From: a virus
Length of the DNA: 37,361 nucleotides
Direction: 5' to 3' (one strand)
Virus record (IMG/VR): IMGVR_UViG_3300046660_000801
Coordinates: 1-37,361 of that record
Numbering within the stretch: position 1 is the first letter of the stretch; every line of letters begins with the position of its first letter. The translations under genes were made by a program, and so were the position numbers. Under the pieces are notes generated by a model. That model was not told the DNA's origin and searched no databases. It worked only from the letters and a program-made list of their open reading frames with translations. This document shows positions 1 to 8,732 of this stretch, one piece after another.

Positions 1-249
1 CTACCGAGGCCAAGCCTCGATCAGCGCCGTGCGCTTCGACTTCTCGCACCCGTAGGCGCCGACCCACCCCATGGCCCACACGGCCAGGTCCTTGGCGGTG
101 GCCGTCTCGGGCAGATCAGCGGGCCGCAGGCACGCCGTCACCAGGGCCACAGGAGGCGGGTCGATCTTGCTCGGCGCAGCGGGCCGCGTCGTTGAGCAGG
201 CGGACAGCAGCAGCAGGCACAGGGCAGCGAGCAAGGTCTTGGGCAGCAT
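1..249 (-). CDS. Rz1-like outer-membrane spanin lipoprotein
   Basis: An 82-residue protein starting at the ATG at 249, preceded on the minus strand by GGAGATC. It opens with a short basic and hydrophobic signal ending in the lipobox LLSAC, so the cysteine should be lipidated after signal peptidase II cleavage. A proline-rich stretch follows (TRPAAPSKIDPPP), as in Rz1 proteins. Rz1 sits in the inner leaflet of the outer membrane and binds Rz to fuse the two membranes at the end of lysis. The gene overlaps the 3' half of the Rz gene in another frame, the classic Rz/Rz1 nested arrangement. The longer open frame, up to 396, lies inside Rz and has no ribosome site, so I did not use it. The stop codon is the first bases of the window. 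Confidence 0.85.
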   Translation of the reverse strand: MLPKTLLAALCLLLLSACSTTRPAAPSKIDPPPVALVTACLRPADLPETATAKDLAVWAMGWVGAYGCEKSKRTALIEAWPR

Positions 250-493
250 GGTCGATCTCCTTCGTGGTTCGATAGATGTAGCGATCGCGGTAGACGGTCT
301 GCACCGCCTGCTTTTCCTCGACGGCGCGGGCGCGGCCGCGGTTCGATTCGCGCTGGAACTCGGCGGCCGCCTGGTATTCCGCCTGGGCGCGCACATAGCC
401 CGCCTTGTCGATGGCGCGGTAAACCTTCCACGCGCCGGCCAGCAGTGCGAGGGCGATCAAGCCTGCGGCCACGAGCTTTGCGGTCAGGCTCAT
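116..493 (-). CDS. Rz-like inner-membrane spanin
   Basis: A 125-residue protein with one N-terminal transmembrane segment (about residues 5-22, LVAAGLIALALLAGAW). A polar, helix-prone periplasmic part rich in Q, E, A and R follows. This is the layout of i-spanins of the Rz type, which span the periplasm as coiled coils and contact Rz1. Its ATG overlaps the stop of the endolysin gene (ATGA at 490-493), giving translational coupling. Rz1 starts inside it in another frame and runs past its stop. The family call rests on architecture and position rather than on strong sequence signatures. Confidence 0.82.
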   Translation of the reverse strand: MSLTAKLVAAGLIALALLAGAWKVYRAIDKAGYVRAQAEYQAAAEFQRESNRGRARAVEEKQAVQTVYRDRYIYRTTKEIDHAAQDLARCPVPAAAVRLLNDAARCAEQDRPASCGPGDGVPAAR

Positions 494-954
494 GGCGCCT
501 CACACAGGGCGCGCTCGGCCGCGCGGCGGTTGACCAAGCCAGGAAGCGTCTTGCCGCCGGCCATCACCCAGCGGGACAGCTCGGCGCACGCGCCCGGCAT
601 GTCGCCGGCGTTGGCCTTGCGCACCAGCGTCGATCCGCAGAAGCTCGAGCGCCCCACGTTGAAGGTGAACGACAGCAGCGCCACCTTCTGGTTGTCGCTG
701 AGTGGCACCTTCACGCAGCCGAGGTCGTCAGCGTGCTTCGCGAGGTCTTCGTAGAGCATCTCGCGGCATTGCTCGGCCGTGTAGCTGGTGCCGAGCCGAA
801 GCGAAGAATCCACGTGGCCGGTGCACGCGGTGATGATGCCGATGGGGTCGCGGTAGGTGTGGTGCACCGTGTCCTCTTTGCCGGCCACGAATGCCAGTGC
901 AGCGGCCGCGGCGGCCGCGCCCACCTTCGCGATCAGTTTGGCTTTGGCGTTCAT
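490..954 (-). CDS. SAR-type phage endolysin, lysozyme family GH24
   Basis: A 154-residue muramidase of the phage lysozyme (GH24, P21 R-like) family. It cleaves the N-acetylmuramic acid to N-acetylglucosamine bond in peptidoglycan. The catalytic pattern E-x8-D-x5-T is intact: Glu26, Asp35 and Thr41, in the stretch KEDTVHHTYRDPIGIITACT. The N-terminus (residues 7-24) is a weakly hydrophobic alanine-rich segment directly before the catalytic Glu. This is typical of a signal-anchor-release (SAR) domain, which lets the enzyme reach the periplasm through Sec and be activated when the membrane is depolarised. Several cysteines (43, 59, 80 and others) could take part in disulfide isomerisation. It is coupled by 4-bp overlaps to the upstream holin candidate and the downstream Rz gene. 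Confidence 0.9.
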   Translation of the reverse strand: MNAKAKLIAKVGAAAAAAALAFVAGKEDTVHHTYRDPIGIITACTGHVDSSLRLGTSYTAEQCREMLYEDLAKHADDLGCVKVPLSDNQKVALLSFTFNVGRSSFCGSTLVRKANAGDMPGACAELSRWVMAGGKTLPGLVNRRAAERALCEAP

Positions 955-1274
955 TTGATGGTCGTCACGGTTGTCCCAGCCTTGAAGGCCGTGTATAGGC
1001 TCACCACCGCAGCGATGGCGCCAGCGATGTAGCCCAGAGGCCGTGCGAACTTGCCGATCCAGTTCAGCACCTTGAATGCACCCTTCACGTTCTCGAACGC
1101 TTCGATCAATTCGGAAGTGTTGGACTCGATCCGCTTCGTCGCCGCCGTGTTGTCGGCGAGCTCGTTCTTGAAGGTGCCGAATCCCTCCTCCAGGTTGCCG
1201 ACGCGATCATTGAGCTCGCTGAAGTCCGTGGTGGTGGGGTCGCTGGTAACGATGTCTCGGAGGTGTCGATTCAT
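951..1274 (-). CDS. Small coiled-coil protein with C-terminal membrane segment, holin candidate
   Basis: A 107-residue protein. Residues about 17-60 are polar and heptad-like (ELNDRVGNLEEGF and onward) and probably form a coiled coil. A hydrophobic segment near the C-terminus (about 78-98, PLGYIAGAIAAVVSLYTAF) is a likely transmembrane helix. This resembles XhlA/haemolysin-type phage membrane proteins. The position at the head of the lysis cassette, with an ATGA overlap with the endolysin, suggests a holin or pinholin that depolarises the membrane and frees the SAR endolysin. A GGAG site lies about nine bases before the ATG. It has only one clear membrane helix, so the holin role is inferred from context. 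Confidence 0.65.
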   Translation of the reverse strand: MNRHLRDIVTSDPTTTDFSELNDRVGNLEEGFGTFKNELADNTAATKRIESNTSELIEAFENVKGAFKVLNWIGKFARPLGYIAGAIAAVVSLYTAFKAGTTVTTIK

Positions 1275-1292
1275 TGGGCTGGGGCTCCAGGC

Positions 1293-1314
1293 AAAAGAAA
1301 ACCCGCCTGGCGGG
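1293..1314 (-). terminator. Predicted intrinsic terminator between tail fibre and lysis genes
   Basis: Read on the minus strand, CCCGC-CAG-GCGGG is followed by TTTTCTTTT. It lies between the stop of the fibre-like gene (1336) and the holin candidate start (1274). The stem is only 5 bp, so it may be partial. It would need antitermination for late transcripts to reach the lysis genes. Confidence 0.5.
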
Positions 1315-1335
1315 CTGGGTGTGACAGATTTGCGT

Positions 1336-3087
1336 TCATCCGATGGCGCGGCTTACCCGCTCGATGGTTGCCGCGGCGTGCGCGGTCTCGTAGATGGCCA
1401 GCGTATGCAGGTAGCCAGCCCACGCCAAAGTGCCGTTTCGACTACCGACGCTCCACTGCTTCGCCAGATATGTCGTCGTGGCAACTGCCGTGTTGTTGAC
1501 GCTGGTCCCTGGAAGGACAATGCCGCCCGAATACATCTTGTCGATGTTCGTCGCGCCGACCAGTGTCTTGTCGGTCACGGATGTGACGATCTGGCCGGCC
1601 GGGATGGTATTGAACGTCACGGCGGCGCGCGAAATCGTGGCTTCGGCGACGTTCAGGTAAGTGACCGAAGCCGTGCCTCGATAGGAGGCGACGTTGTTGC
1701 CCGTGTCTGCGCTGTTGTGCTCCAGGTGAACAAGCACGGTGCCGGCGCTGGTGGCCGTGCCCCTGAAATAGGTCGTGAATGCACTGGGGGTGCCGCTGTT
1801 GTTGACCGAGATGAGGTAGTCATTCGAGCCGTCGAACACGACACCCAGATCCACTGCGCCCGCGTTGACGATCCGCGCCTGATTGGCTGCCGTGGACTGC
1901 CCGATGTTGTTCCCCGCCGCGCTCTGGTCGTACCAGGTGCGGATGAAACCGCTGTTCGCTCCGACGAAGGTGAGCATGCTCGCCACGTCCAGGAAGCCTG
2001 CGACGGTGAAACCAATGTCCTGCTCGGCGTTGTCGCTGGAGCGGCGCACACGGATGCAGGAACCAGCGTAGGCGGTGCGCAGGTGGCGCAGCGAATACAA
2101 GCCCCAGAGGCTCGTCGTGTAGCTGTCCAACGTGTTGACTGCGGGCACTGGCTTGATCAGCGCGGCGATGCTGCCGATGTCGGTCGAGTTCTGCGCGGTT
2201 TCGTAGATCAGCAGCGTCTTGCATGCAAGGTGGGCGAACCGGCTCGTGCCGTTGTAGCCGACGGTCCAGGCGCCGGCCGTGAAGCTACCGGTCATGACCG
2301 TGCCGCCACCGAACGTCATTGTTTTCGAGACGCCGTTTGCCCAGACCCGGTTCTGGAGAATCCCGGAACCCTGAGTTCGGTCAAACTGGAAAGTCAGCGC
2401 GCTCTCATCGCTCGCCTGTTGCTCGTCAGCCGTAGCAAGCGCGCCAGCACTGCCGCGCATCGCAGCCCCATAGTTGGAGTTGTAGTTTCCGGGGTGGTTG
2501 TAGACCTCTGCGCCGCTCGCATGCACCAGCGTCGTCCGGTCGGAAATATCCATCGTGCGATGCCGGCCAGCGAAGTGCATGGTGAACGCCGTCGGCGTGC
2601 CGCTGTTGTTGGTCGTGTTCAGGTAGTCATCCACGCCGTCGAGCGTGATTTCCCCGAGGTAAGCGCCGGTGTCCACGATCATCGGCTGGGCGCCGGAGGT
2701 CGCTTGGACCAGGTCGTTCGACCCGCCGCTCTGGTCGTACCACTTCGTGATGAAGCCGTTGTTCGCGCCGACGAAGGAAGCCAGCGCCGTCGTGTTGAGC
2801 GCGGTTCCGGTAAATCCGATGTCCTGCTCGGTGTTGTCCGACGAGCGGCGAACGCGGATGGCGCTGCCCAGAAAATTGCTGCGTAGCAACTGAAGCCCGT
2901 AGGCGCCCCAGAGGTTCGTCGTGTAGCTGTCGATCAGCCCGGAGCCACCGCCGCCCCCGCCGAATCGGTAGGGGTTCAGCAGGAACTCGAGCGGGCAGCG
3001 ATCGGGCGCAGTGCGACGGCGCCGGGACGGGAACGAGTCTTCGGGCAGGATCGCTTGATCCCGGATGCTTGGTGGACGCAGGATCAT
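1336..3087 (-). CDS. Tail fibre / receptor-binding candidate with two tandem lectin-like modules
   Basis: A 583-residue protein. After about 40 residues of basic linker and a glycine run (residues 43-48) come two homologous modules of about 265 residues. Module 1 starts near residue 51 (IDSYTTNLWGAYGLQLLR) and module 2 near 320 (LDSYTTSLWGLYSLRHLR). Both contain IRVRRSSDN-EQDIGF, a WYDQS core and NNSGTP-AFT. The SSDN/EQDIGF/WYDQS pattern is that of the arabinofuranosidase B catalytic-like and concanavalin A-like lectin modules seen in phage tail fibres and sugar-binding proteins. The start overlaps the stop of the upstream structural gene. It is the last gene of the tail block before lysis, where receptor-binding genes normally lie. 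Host receptor binding is inferred; the duplication is visible directly. Confidence 0.7.
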   Translation of the reverse strand: MILRPPSIRDQAILPEDSFPSRRRRTAPDRCPLEFLLNPYRFGGGGGGSGLIDSYTTNLWGAYGLQLLRSNFLGSAIRVRRSSDNTEQDIGFTGTALNTTALASFVGANNGFITKWYDQSGGSNDLVQATSGAQPMIVDTGAYLGEITLDGVDDYLNTTNNSGTPTAFTMHFAGRHRTMDISDRTTLVHASGAEVYNHPGNYNSNYGAAMRGSAGALATADEQQASDESALTFQFDRTQGSGILQNRVWANGVSKTMTFGGGTVMTGSFTAGAWTVGYNGTSRFAHLACKTLLIYETAQNSTDIGSIAALIKPVPAVNTLDSYTTSLWGLYSLRHLRTAYAGSCIRVRRSSDNAEQDIGFTVAGFLDVASMLTFVGANSGFIRTWYDQSAAGNNIGQSTAANQARIVNAGAVDLGVVFDGSNDYLISVNNSGTPSAFTTYFRGTATSAGTVLVHLEHNSADTGNNVASYRGTASVTYLNVAEATISRAAVTFNTIPAGQIVTSVTDKTLVGATNIDKMYSGGIVLPGTSVNNTAVATTTYLAKQWSVGSRNGTLAWAGYLHTLAIYETAHAAATIERVSRAIG

Positions 3088-4274
3088 GCTGCGTAACCGA
3101 TCAGGTAGACCTTGAGGCCCGCGCCCGTGATGGTCGAGCCCACCGCATCGATGTCGATGGTGATCTCGGCATCGTCGGCCAAGGAACTGTCGCTGATGAC
3201 GCGAGGTGTGGCAGCCGTCGTGGTGGTCTTCTCGGAAGCATCGAACGTCAGCTTCGTGGAAAGAATCGTCGCGCCGGATTCGTTCACATCGACGGTCAGC
3301 AGGGTGCCGCCGGTCGCTGCCGTGGTCACGGACGCGCGAACGTCGGTCAGCGTCATGGCGCAGGGCATGCGGAATGTGACCTTGGCCGTGCCGGTAGAGA
3401 GTGCCGTCGTCTCGTCACTGCAGGCGATGGGGATGATCAGCGGGGTGCGCTTGACCCATGCTGGCGTGCCGGCCGTTACACCCAGAACATCGGTCGTGTT
3501 GGTGCCGATGGCAAGCCGCGCGGGCGTCGCGAAACCTCCGACCACTGTGCTACCGGCGATGATGTCGCCGACGGCCGTCATCGGGTTCGTCAAACTGCCG
3601 GCAGAAGAAGCGAAGGGGCCAACAGTCGCGCCATTGATGCGCGCAAAAAGACCGGAGGTGGTCGACCATAGGTCACCATCAACCGGTGCCGAGGGAGCGG
3701 CGCCATGCGGCACACGGAACCCGGCGCCGCCGGATGCCGATGCCGCAGTCAGGATGAGTCCCGTCGCCGTCAGGTTGACGGTGTTGACACGGTTGTTGGC
3801 GTTGTCCCAGGTGAAGTTCGCGCTACCCGACAGCGCGCCAGCGTTGTTGTACTGAATCTGGCTGGTCGAACCGCCGGGAGTCGAAGCGCCAGCAAGGCCA
3901 AAGAGGCCGGTCGCGCTCAGGCGCTCGTCGGAGTAGCTGGTGACCGCGGTGGTGTTGGTGACCACGCTGTACAGCCGCCAGTAGTTGGTCGAATCGTCCC
4001 AGTTCGTCGTGCCTGTCGCAGTGGAAACCACGCCATCCGACTTCTTCCGGACGATGTAGTTCGTGGAGCTCGCGGTCAGCGTGACTTCGGTGTTCGATCC
4101 GACCACGCCGCCGACGCGCCCGCCATAGACGGCGAACTTGAGCAAGCCCGTGATGCCGGAGGCCCGTCGGCCGCCGGTCATTGTGTTGCTGCCGGCGTCG
4201 AAGTTCTCGTTCGCCATACGGACGGCGCCCGTACCTTCGACGATCTGATCGATTGGGGAAGTGGAGTCAGCCAT
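3084..4274 (-). CDS. Tail structural protein, fibre or tip accessory
   Basis: A 396-residue protein, rich in Thr, Ser, Ala and Gly and poor in Cys. Its patterns (STSQIQYNNAGALSGSANF, then VPHGAAPSAPVDGDLWST) are common in phage tail fibre and head-fibre shaft proteins. The C-terminal 130 residues look like a beta-sandwich (IIPIACSDETTAL, VTFRMPCAMTL, ILSTKLTFDASEKTT) of the type found at fibre tips. It starts one base into the stop of the large tail tip gene and overlaps the next fibre-like gene by four bases, so all three are translationally coupled. The exact role is unknown; trimeric fibre shaft or tip is the best inference. Confidence 0.6.
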   Translation of the reverse strand: MADSTSPIDQIVEGTGAVRMANENFDAGSNTMTGGRRASGITGLLKFAVYGGRVGGVVGSNTEVTLTASSTNYIVRKKSDGVVSTATGTTNWDDSTNYWRLYSVVTNTTAVTSYSDERLSATGLFGLAGASTPGGSTSQIQYNNAGALSGSANFTWDNANNRVNTVNLTATGLILTAASASGGAGFRVPHGAAPSAPVDGDLWSTTSGLFARINGATVGPFASSAGSLTNPMTAVGDIIAGSTVVGGFATPARLAIGTNTTDVLGVTAGTPAWVKRTPLIIPIACSDETTALSTGTAKVTFRMPCAMTLTDVRASVTTAATGGTLLTVDVNESGATILSTKLTFDASEKTTTTAATPRVISDSSLADDAEITIDIDAVGSTITGAGLKVYLIGYAA

Positions 4275-7200
4275 TAGACGATTGCCTCAAGTGGTGTGCC
4301 GTTGCCGACGTTTTCGGAAACCTGATAGATGCGGCGATATGGGATGGCGCCTGGCGTGAGGCCGATGGCGGTCTGTTGCGCGCTGGTGAGCGTCAGGGTC
4401 TTGGATGTGCTGGTGAACGTCCCTGCGAGCGTGGTGAGTGCGCTGGACGTGTAGAGCTCGATCACATAGGACTCGGAGGCTTCGCCAAGGGGGACGGCGC
4501 CCCGGAAGGCGTTCGATGACAGCCGCGTGCGGCGCTGCCATGTCATGGTGATGTCGTTCGCGGCGCTCTTTGTCCAGCGCGCATCCCATGGGCTGAAAGG
4601 CTTCAAGCCCTCGCCGGTGTTGGCGTAGGTCTTGGAAGACGCGCTGTTGGACGATCGGCCGGTGGTCACAGCGCGGTAGCTCATGGTCGAGCCGAGCGAG
4701 CCCACATCCATCGACGGGCGCAGGGTGCCGGCCTCTCCGATCATGATGAATACGTCGCCCGCCGCGTGCGTGCTGCGGTTGTGCTGCGACCCGCGGATGC
4801 CCCGAACGAGGCCCGATAGCAGGTAGCGGCCATCGCCCAGACTGTCGCGGCGCAGGAATTGTCCGTACTCCCACCGCCCATTGATGCCCAGCGCGAAGGC
4901 GTTGACCGTCGTGGCGTCGAGCAGCGCGCGCGTGGTCGTGCTGAGTTCGCCTTCCCCGATATTCACGATCAGGGAATTCGTCCAGTCCATGAGCCCGCTG
5001 GTGTGGCTGCCCAGAGCGTTCTCGGCGAATCCGACGATGGCGGCGTTGCTGACAGCTCCGCGAGGCTGCAGGCTGTCATCGTCAGGGCCGGCGAATAGCT
5101 CTGCGCCGCCCTGCGTGCCCGTGGAAGGTTCCATGACTGCATAGACGCCGGCGTTGTCATCGGCGTCCTGCCAGATCGCACCGTCCACCAGTTCCAAGCG
5201 CTGTGTGGGCGCAAGCGGCTGGATCTCCTGCGCCCGGTAGCCGCCCGGCCCCGGCACGGTCTGGATGATGAGGTCGCTGTCCGATGGAAAGCACTCGATT
5301 TCCATCCGCGCGCCGGTGTCGGTGATCTTGCTGGCGACCCACTCGCTGAAGATGCCGCGCGGGTACTCCACCGTGAACACGTCTCCAGCGGACAGGTAGG
5401 AGAACGCGCGCGACACGGCGAGGCTGCGGGTGTTCTGCGCGAGCCAGCGCTCGAACAGCATCCGGCGGGCGATGCTCGCCATGCGATCGCCATCGCCGGC
5501 CATGTCCAGCGTCTGCGTCTCGTCGAGCACCGTGTCCACCGCGTACCGCATCGCCTTGACGGTGCTGGTCTGGTAGTCGAAGTTCGGGTCGTTGTACGAA
5601 ACCGTGATGCTGCGCGGCAGCTCCTGCGCGTTGGCGTGCACGACAGGGAACGGATCGCCAGGCTCGCTACCGTCTTCGGCAAATCCGAGCTCGTCATAGT
5701 CGATGGTGACGACGGAGGTCTGGTCGGCCCGATGGAAGAAGCGCAGCAGGCCGTCTTCTTCGACCACACCCAAGGCCGAGTAGGTCAGCACCGGGGCGAT
5801 GTTGGCGCGGGCGCTGGCCGGGCCCTTCAGCGTCAGCCCCCAGAACGTGTCGTTCACCGTGCTGACGTCGATCTGGTCGGCCGTCAGCCCCGTGCGCAGC
5901 GCCTGGCTCTCAATGAACTCCGCAACATCGGCAAGCTGCGTGGTGAGGCCGCGAACGACGAACTTCAGCGATGGCGAAACCTCGCTGCTCCCGCTCTCCA
6001 GCAGCGCATTGCCGTTCACATGGAAGTTGGCGCCGTAGGCCGCGCTGAAGCCGTTCACGCCCGTGAACTGCGCGGTCAGCACGCCGTCTTCCACCAGATA
6101 GACGATGTTGGCGATCGTGTCGAGGATGTAAATCTCGGTGTCGCTCGCGACATACATTGCCGATTCGTTGGCGGAGTAGTGCGGGACCGTGCACACCGTC
6201 TCGACAAAGCTGTAGTCCGTCAGGCTGTACTTCTCCACGCGGGAGTCGTACATGACGTACAGGAAGGATTCCGTGAGGGCCAGCCACGCAACGAAGTCGG
6301 TAAAGGCAAGGTCGGCCAGCAGCGCGCCAGAACTGAAGTCGTAGATGTAGGGGCCGCCGAGCACGCTGGTGTTGCTTCCTGCGACGAAAACGTCACCGTA
6401 CTTGGCGTAACGAAGCCACTCGGAGACGGACGAAACGCCCATCACGAACTGATGCTGCACGCCCTCGTCGTTGTAGTAGTGCAGGGTCGTCCCACCGGTG
6501 TAGGAGGTGTTGACGAAGCAGGGTTCGTCCGAGTGGCCCTTTGCCGGTGGGCGGTTCGTCTCAGCGTTGAACTGGCTCGCGATGCTCTTCGTACCGTCCA
6601 GGCCGATGTCCCAGACCTCGACCAGCGTGTTGACGTAGGAGCCGCTCCAGTTCGGGCCGTAGAGCATGCGCACGCCGGAGAGGTCGTTGCCATAGGCCAC
6701 CGACTTAAGGAAGCTCGGATCGAACTCGATCAGCGTCGTCGAAGTGCTGCCGAAGACGGCATTGATGCAAATCTCGATCTGGATCTGGGGGATGCGGCCG
6801 TTGGGGCATTCCAGCCCGTAGATCGCCGCAGTGATGCGCCCGCGGAAGGCCGGCGTGTTGCCGACGCCCTCGTAGATTTCCATGAGCGGCCAGGGCAGCT
6901 GGTCGTCGAAGCCCGGCAGCAAAACCAGCTGCTGCCACGGGTTCTCCTTCGTGGCCAGAGCCTGCGCAGGGGAAAGCCCGCTCGATGCGTCGTAGTTCAG
7001 CTTGCCGTCGAGCCACAGCTTGCGCAGGAGGACGGTCGAGCCTGCGGGCGGGGTCTTGCCGAGGCACAGCATGCCGTGCATGAACTGACGGTAGTTCGTG
7101 TTCTCGACGCCGCCGCCCTTCCCGCCCGACTGCTTTTCGGGGAGCTGGATGATGTAGGTCGACCACACCCAGGTGAGCGGCGGCCGGCCATTTCCGACAG

Positions 7201-7396
7201 TCTCGGGGATGCCATCGCCGTACTTGCTGACGGACACCGTGATGTCGTCGATGCGGTTCGTCTCGGTGTGCTTCTTCGGCTCCAGCAACGCGCCCACCGT
7301 GCCGCCGATGGCCGCGCCAGCCGCAAAGCCGATACCGCCGGTGAAGTAGCCGACGACACCACCAATGATGGTGCCCCAGGTGCGCCCGTCGCTCAT
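4274..7396 (-). CDS. Large tail tip / host-specificity protein, GTA-like
   Basis: A 1040-residue protein. The N-terminal 35 residues are Gly/Ala-rich and hydrophobic (GGVVGYFTGGIGFAAGAAIG). A central region with beta-propeller-like character follows (about 280-460), then a region typical of the putative phage tail protein family of gene transfer agents and siphophages (about 480-900). It contains the recurrent LSGLVRGIRGSQ motif near residue 870. A fibronectin-like segment closes the protein. It corresponds to lambda gpJ in function: it closes the tail tube and links to receptor-binding fibres. It follows the NlpC/P60 gene with a four-base overlap, and the preceding DUF2163 and DUF2460 genes complete a GTA-type tip set. 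Family assignment is from recognisable order and motifs. Confidence 0.8.
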   Translation of the reverse strand: MSDGRTWGTIIGGVVGYFTGGIGFAAGAAIGGTVGALLEPKKHTETNRIDDITVSVSKYGDGIPETVGNGRPPLTWVWSTYIIQLPEKQSGGKGGGVENTNYRQFMHGMLCLGKTPPAGSTVLLRKLWLDGKLNYDASSGLSPAQALATKENPWQQLVLLPGFDDQLPWPLMEIYEGVGNTPAFRGRITAAIYGLECPNGRIPQIQIEICINAVFGSTSTTLIEFDPSFLKSVAYGNDLSGVRMLYGPNWSGSYVNTLVEVWDIGLDGTKSIASQFNAETNRPPAKGHSDEPCFVNTSYTGGTTLHYYNDEGVQHQFVMGVSSVSEWLRYAKYGDVFVAGSNTSVLGGPYIYDFSSGALLADLAFTDFVAWLALTESFLYVMYDSRVEKYSLTDYSFVETVCTVPHYSANESAMYVASDTEIYILDTIANIVYLVEDGVLTAQFTGVNGFSAAYGANFHVNGNALLESGSSEVSPSLKFVVRGLTTQLADVAEFIESQALRTGLTADQIDVSTVNDTFWGLTLKGPASARANIAPVLTYSALGVVEEDGLLRFFHRADQTSVVTIDYDELGFAEDGSEPGDPFPVVHANAQELPRSITVSYNDPNFDYQTSTVKAMRYAVDTVLDETQTLDMAGDGDRMASIARRMLFERWLAQNTRSLAVSRAFSYLSAGDVFTVEYPRGIFSEWVASKITDTGARMEIECFPSDSDLIIQTVPGPGGYRAQEIQPLAPTQRLELVDGAIWQDADDNAGVYAVMEPSTGTQGGAELFAGPDDDSLQPRGAVSNAAIVGFAENALGSHTSGLMDWTNSLIVNIGEGELSTTTRALLDATTVNAFALGINGRWEYGQFLRRDSLGDGRYLLSGLVRGIRGSQHNRSTHAAGDVFIMIGEAGTLRPSMDVGSLGSTMSYRAVTTGRSSNSASSKTYANTGEGLKPFSPWDARWTKSAANDITMTWQRRTRLSSNAFRGAVPLGEASESYVIELYTSSALTTLAGTFTSTSKTLTLTSAQQTAIGLTPGAIPYRRIYQVSENVGNGTPLEAIV

Positions 7397-7842
7397 GCCA
7401 CCTTCTCCGGGAAGCGAAAGCAGCCGATCAGGCTGGCGTTCGTCATGGCGAGCCAGCCGTCATCCAGGCGGTTCTCGACCACCTTGCGTGGGAAGTTGGC
7501 CGTGGCATGGATGATGGAAACGTGCTTCGGCGAAGGCGGGTAGTCGCCGACGATCCCGATGTGGTTGGTTTCCGGGTAGCGCAGCACCACCAGGTCGCCC
7601 GGTGCCAGTTCGGCGCGCTTCACCTCGATCAGGTACTTGCGGCAGACGGCCAACATTTCGCCGGGCTCCGCGGTGCGCGCGTAGTCGGAGGGGATGTCCC
7701 AGTCGATAAAGCCCTGCGCCTTCGCCACGCAGAGCACGAGGCCGGCGCAGTCGGTCTTCCCGTCTTCGCCGCGGGCCTGGTGCTCCCATCGCATGCCTTT
7801 CATCGACCGCGCGTGCCGAACTATGTCTTCTGCTTGGCTCAT
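7393..7842 (-). CDS. NlpC/P60-type tail peptidase
   Basis: A 149-residue NlpC/P60 protein, like the K-type proteins of siphophages and GTA Rcc01698-like loci. The cysteine nucleophile is in KTDCAGL (Cys32) and the catalytic histidine in TNHIGIVGD (His94). The third polar residue is probably His111 (VSIIHATANFPRK). The fold cleaves cell-wall peptides and may help the tail tip open peptidoglycan during DNA entry, or take part in tip assembly. It is coupled to genes on both sides by four-base overlaps. Confidence 0.85.
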   Translation of the reverse strand: MSQAEDIVRHARSMKGMRWEHQARGEDGKTDCAGLVLCVAKAQGFIDWDIPSDYARTAEPGEMLAVCRKYLIEVKRAELAPGDLVVLRYPETNHIGIVGDYPPSPKHVSIIHATANFPRKVVENRLDDGWLAMTNASLIGCFRFPEKVA

Positions 7843-8732
7843 GTGTCCTGCCCTTGCATGCTGCCGAGGCCGAGAATCCGGTTGTTCCCTGGGAACAGCG
7901 CAGGCGGCTCGCTCTGGTTATTGATCACGTTGTCGTACTTGTCGCGGCAATCCGAGATGCCGGCGGGGAACAGCCCGCCACGCTCGTGGCGCTTCCTGCA
8001 CCCGGGAATGACCGAATACGCCACGCCGACGGTCGGGTCGAACGGGAGCGGCAGCGCCAGCGTGTAGACGCCAGCCTCGAAGGCGTGCACTTCCATCTCC
8101 ATCCCGGCATAGGGGCCGGTCAGCACGCGGAACACGCCGGCGCCGTACCAGTCCGACACCTCCAGGCGCGCGCTGTCGGTGAAGGTGCGTCGCGTCGATA
8201 CGGCGGTGAGCGTGCTGGTGACGCGCAGGGCTTCGACGTCGACCTTGCACATCGAATCGCCCAGCTTCGCGCGGCACATGGGCTGGTAGACGTCGCCGAT
8301 GGGCTGCTGCAGGGCCTGGGCGAGGCTGCGCAGTTCTGCCTTGAAGCTCGAGCGACCGGCGGAGATCTCGCCAAGCCAGCCAGAAGTGAGCTTCGTAATG
8401 CCCATCGTCAGGTCGCGCGGATTGACCTCGAAGACCGTCACAAAGCAGTTGTCCCAGATGCCTCCGACGATCTGCTCCTCGGTCATGAAGTCATCTGAAA
8501 GGGCGCCAGAGATGTCGGAATTCGACACCGCCCCGTCGGCGGTGCTCGCGATCGCCATGGGGTTCACACCATCCCTGGCCTTGTAGACCAAGCCACCAAT
8601 CAGCAGATCTCGTGCCCACTGCGTCAGCGTGAACACCGCGCCGCCCTTTTGCTCCAGGTACCAGCACCATGCGCGCGCATTCGACCCACGTGCGAAATCC
8701 GCCTTGAGCGCGACGGAGATGCTCTTGCTCAT
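7839..8732 (-). CDS. DUF2163 / BR0599-family tail tip protein
   Basis: A 297-residue protein starting MSKSISVALKADFARG at the ATG at 8732. This ATG overlaps the stop of the upstream DUF2460 gene; the open frame runs further upstream but only through that gene. The C-terminal part carries VIPGCRKRHE...GLFPAGISDCRDKY with conserved cysteines, and an earlier one is PMCRAKLGDSMCK. These are hallmarks of the DUF2163/phage BR0599 family, in which GTA homologues form a tail hub with a metal-binding cysteine cluster. It sits between the distal tail and NlpC/P60 genes in the canonical order. Confidence 0.82.
   Translation of the reverse strand: MSKSISVALKADFARGSNARAWCWYLEQKGGAVFTLTQWARDLLIGGLVYKARDGVNPMAIASTADGAVSNSDISGALSDDFMTEEQIVGGIWDNCFVTVFEVNPRDLTMGITKLTSGWLGEISAGRSSFKAELRSLAQALQQPIGDVYQPMCRAKLGDSMCKVDVEALRVTSTLTAVSTRRTFTDSARLEVSDWYGAGVFRVLTGPYAGMEMEVHAFEAGVYTLALPLPFDPTVGVAYSVIPGCRKRHERGGLFPAGISDCRDKYDNVINNQSEPPALFPGNNRILGLGSMQGQDT

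Noticed and set aside
1051-2886. Long plus-strand open frame of 611 residues opposite the fibre gene
   Set aside because: It is antisense to a gene with clear family patterns, has no ribosome site and Arg/Val/Asp-rich shadow composition typical of high-GC antisense frames.
5636-7543. Long plus-strand frame of 635 residues opposite the tail tip gene
   Set aside because: Antisense shadow of a recognisable tail protein; no motif and no operon context on that strand.
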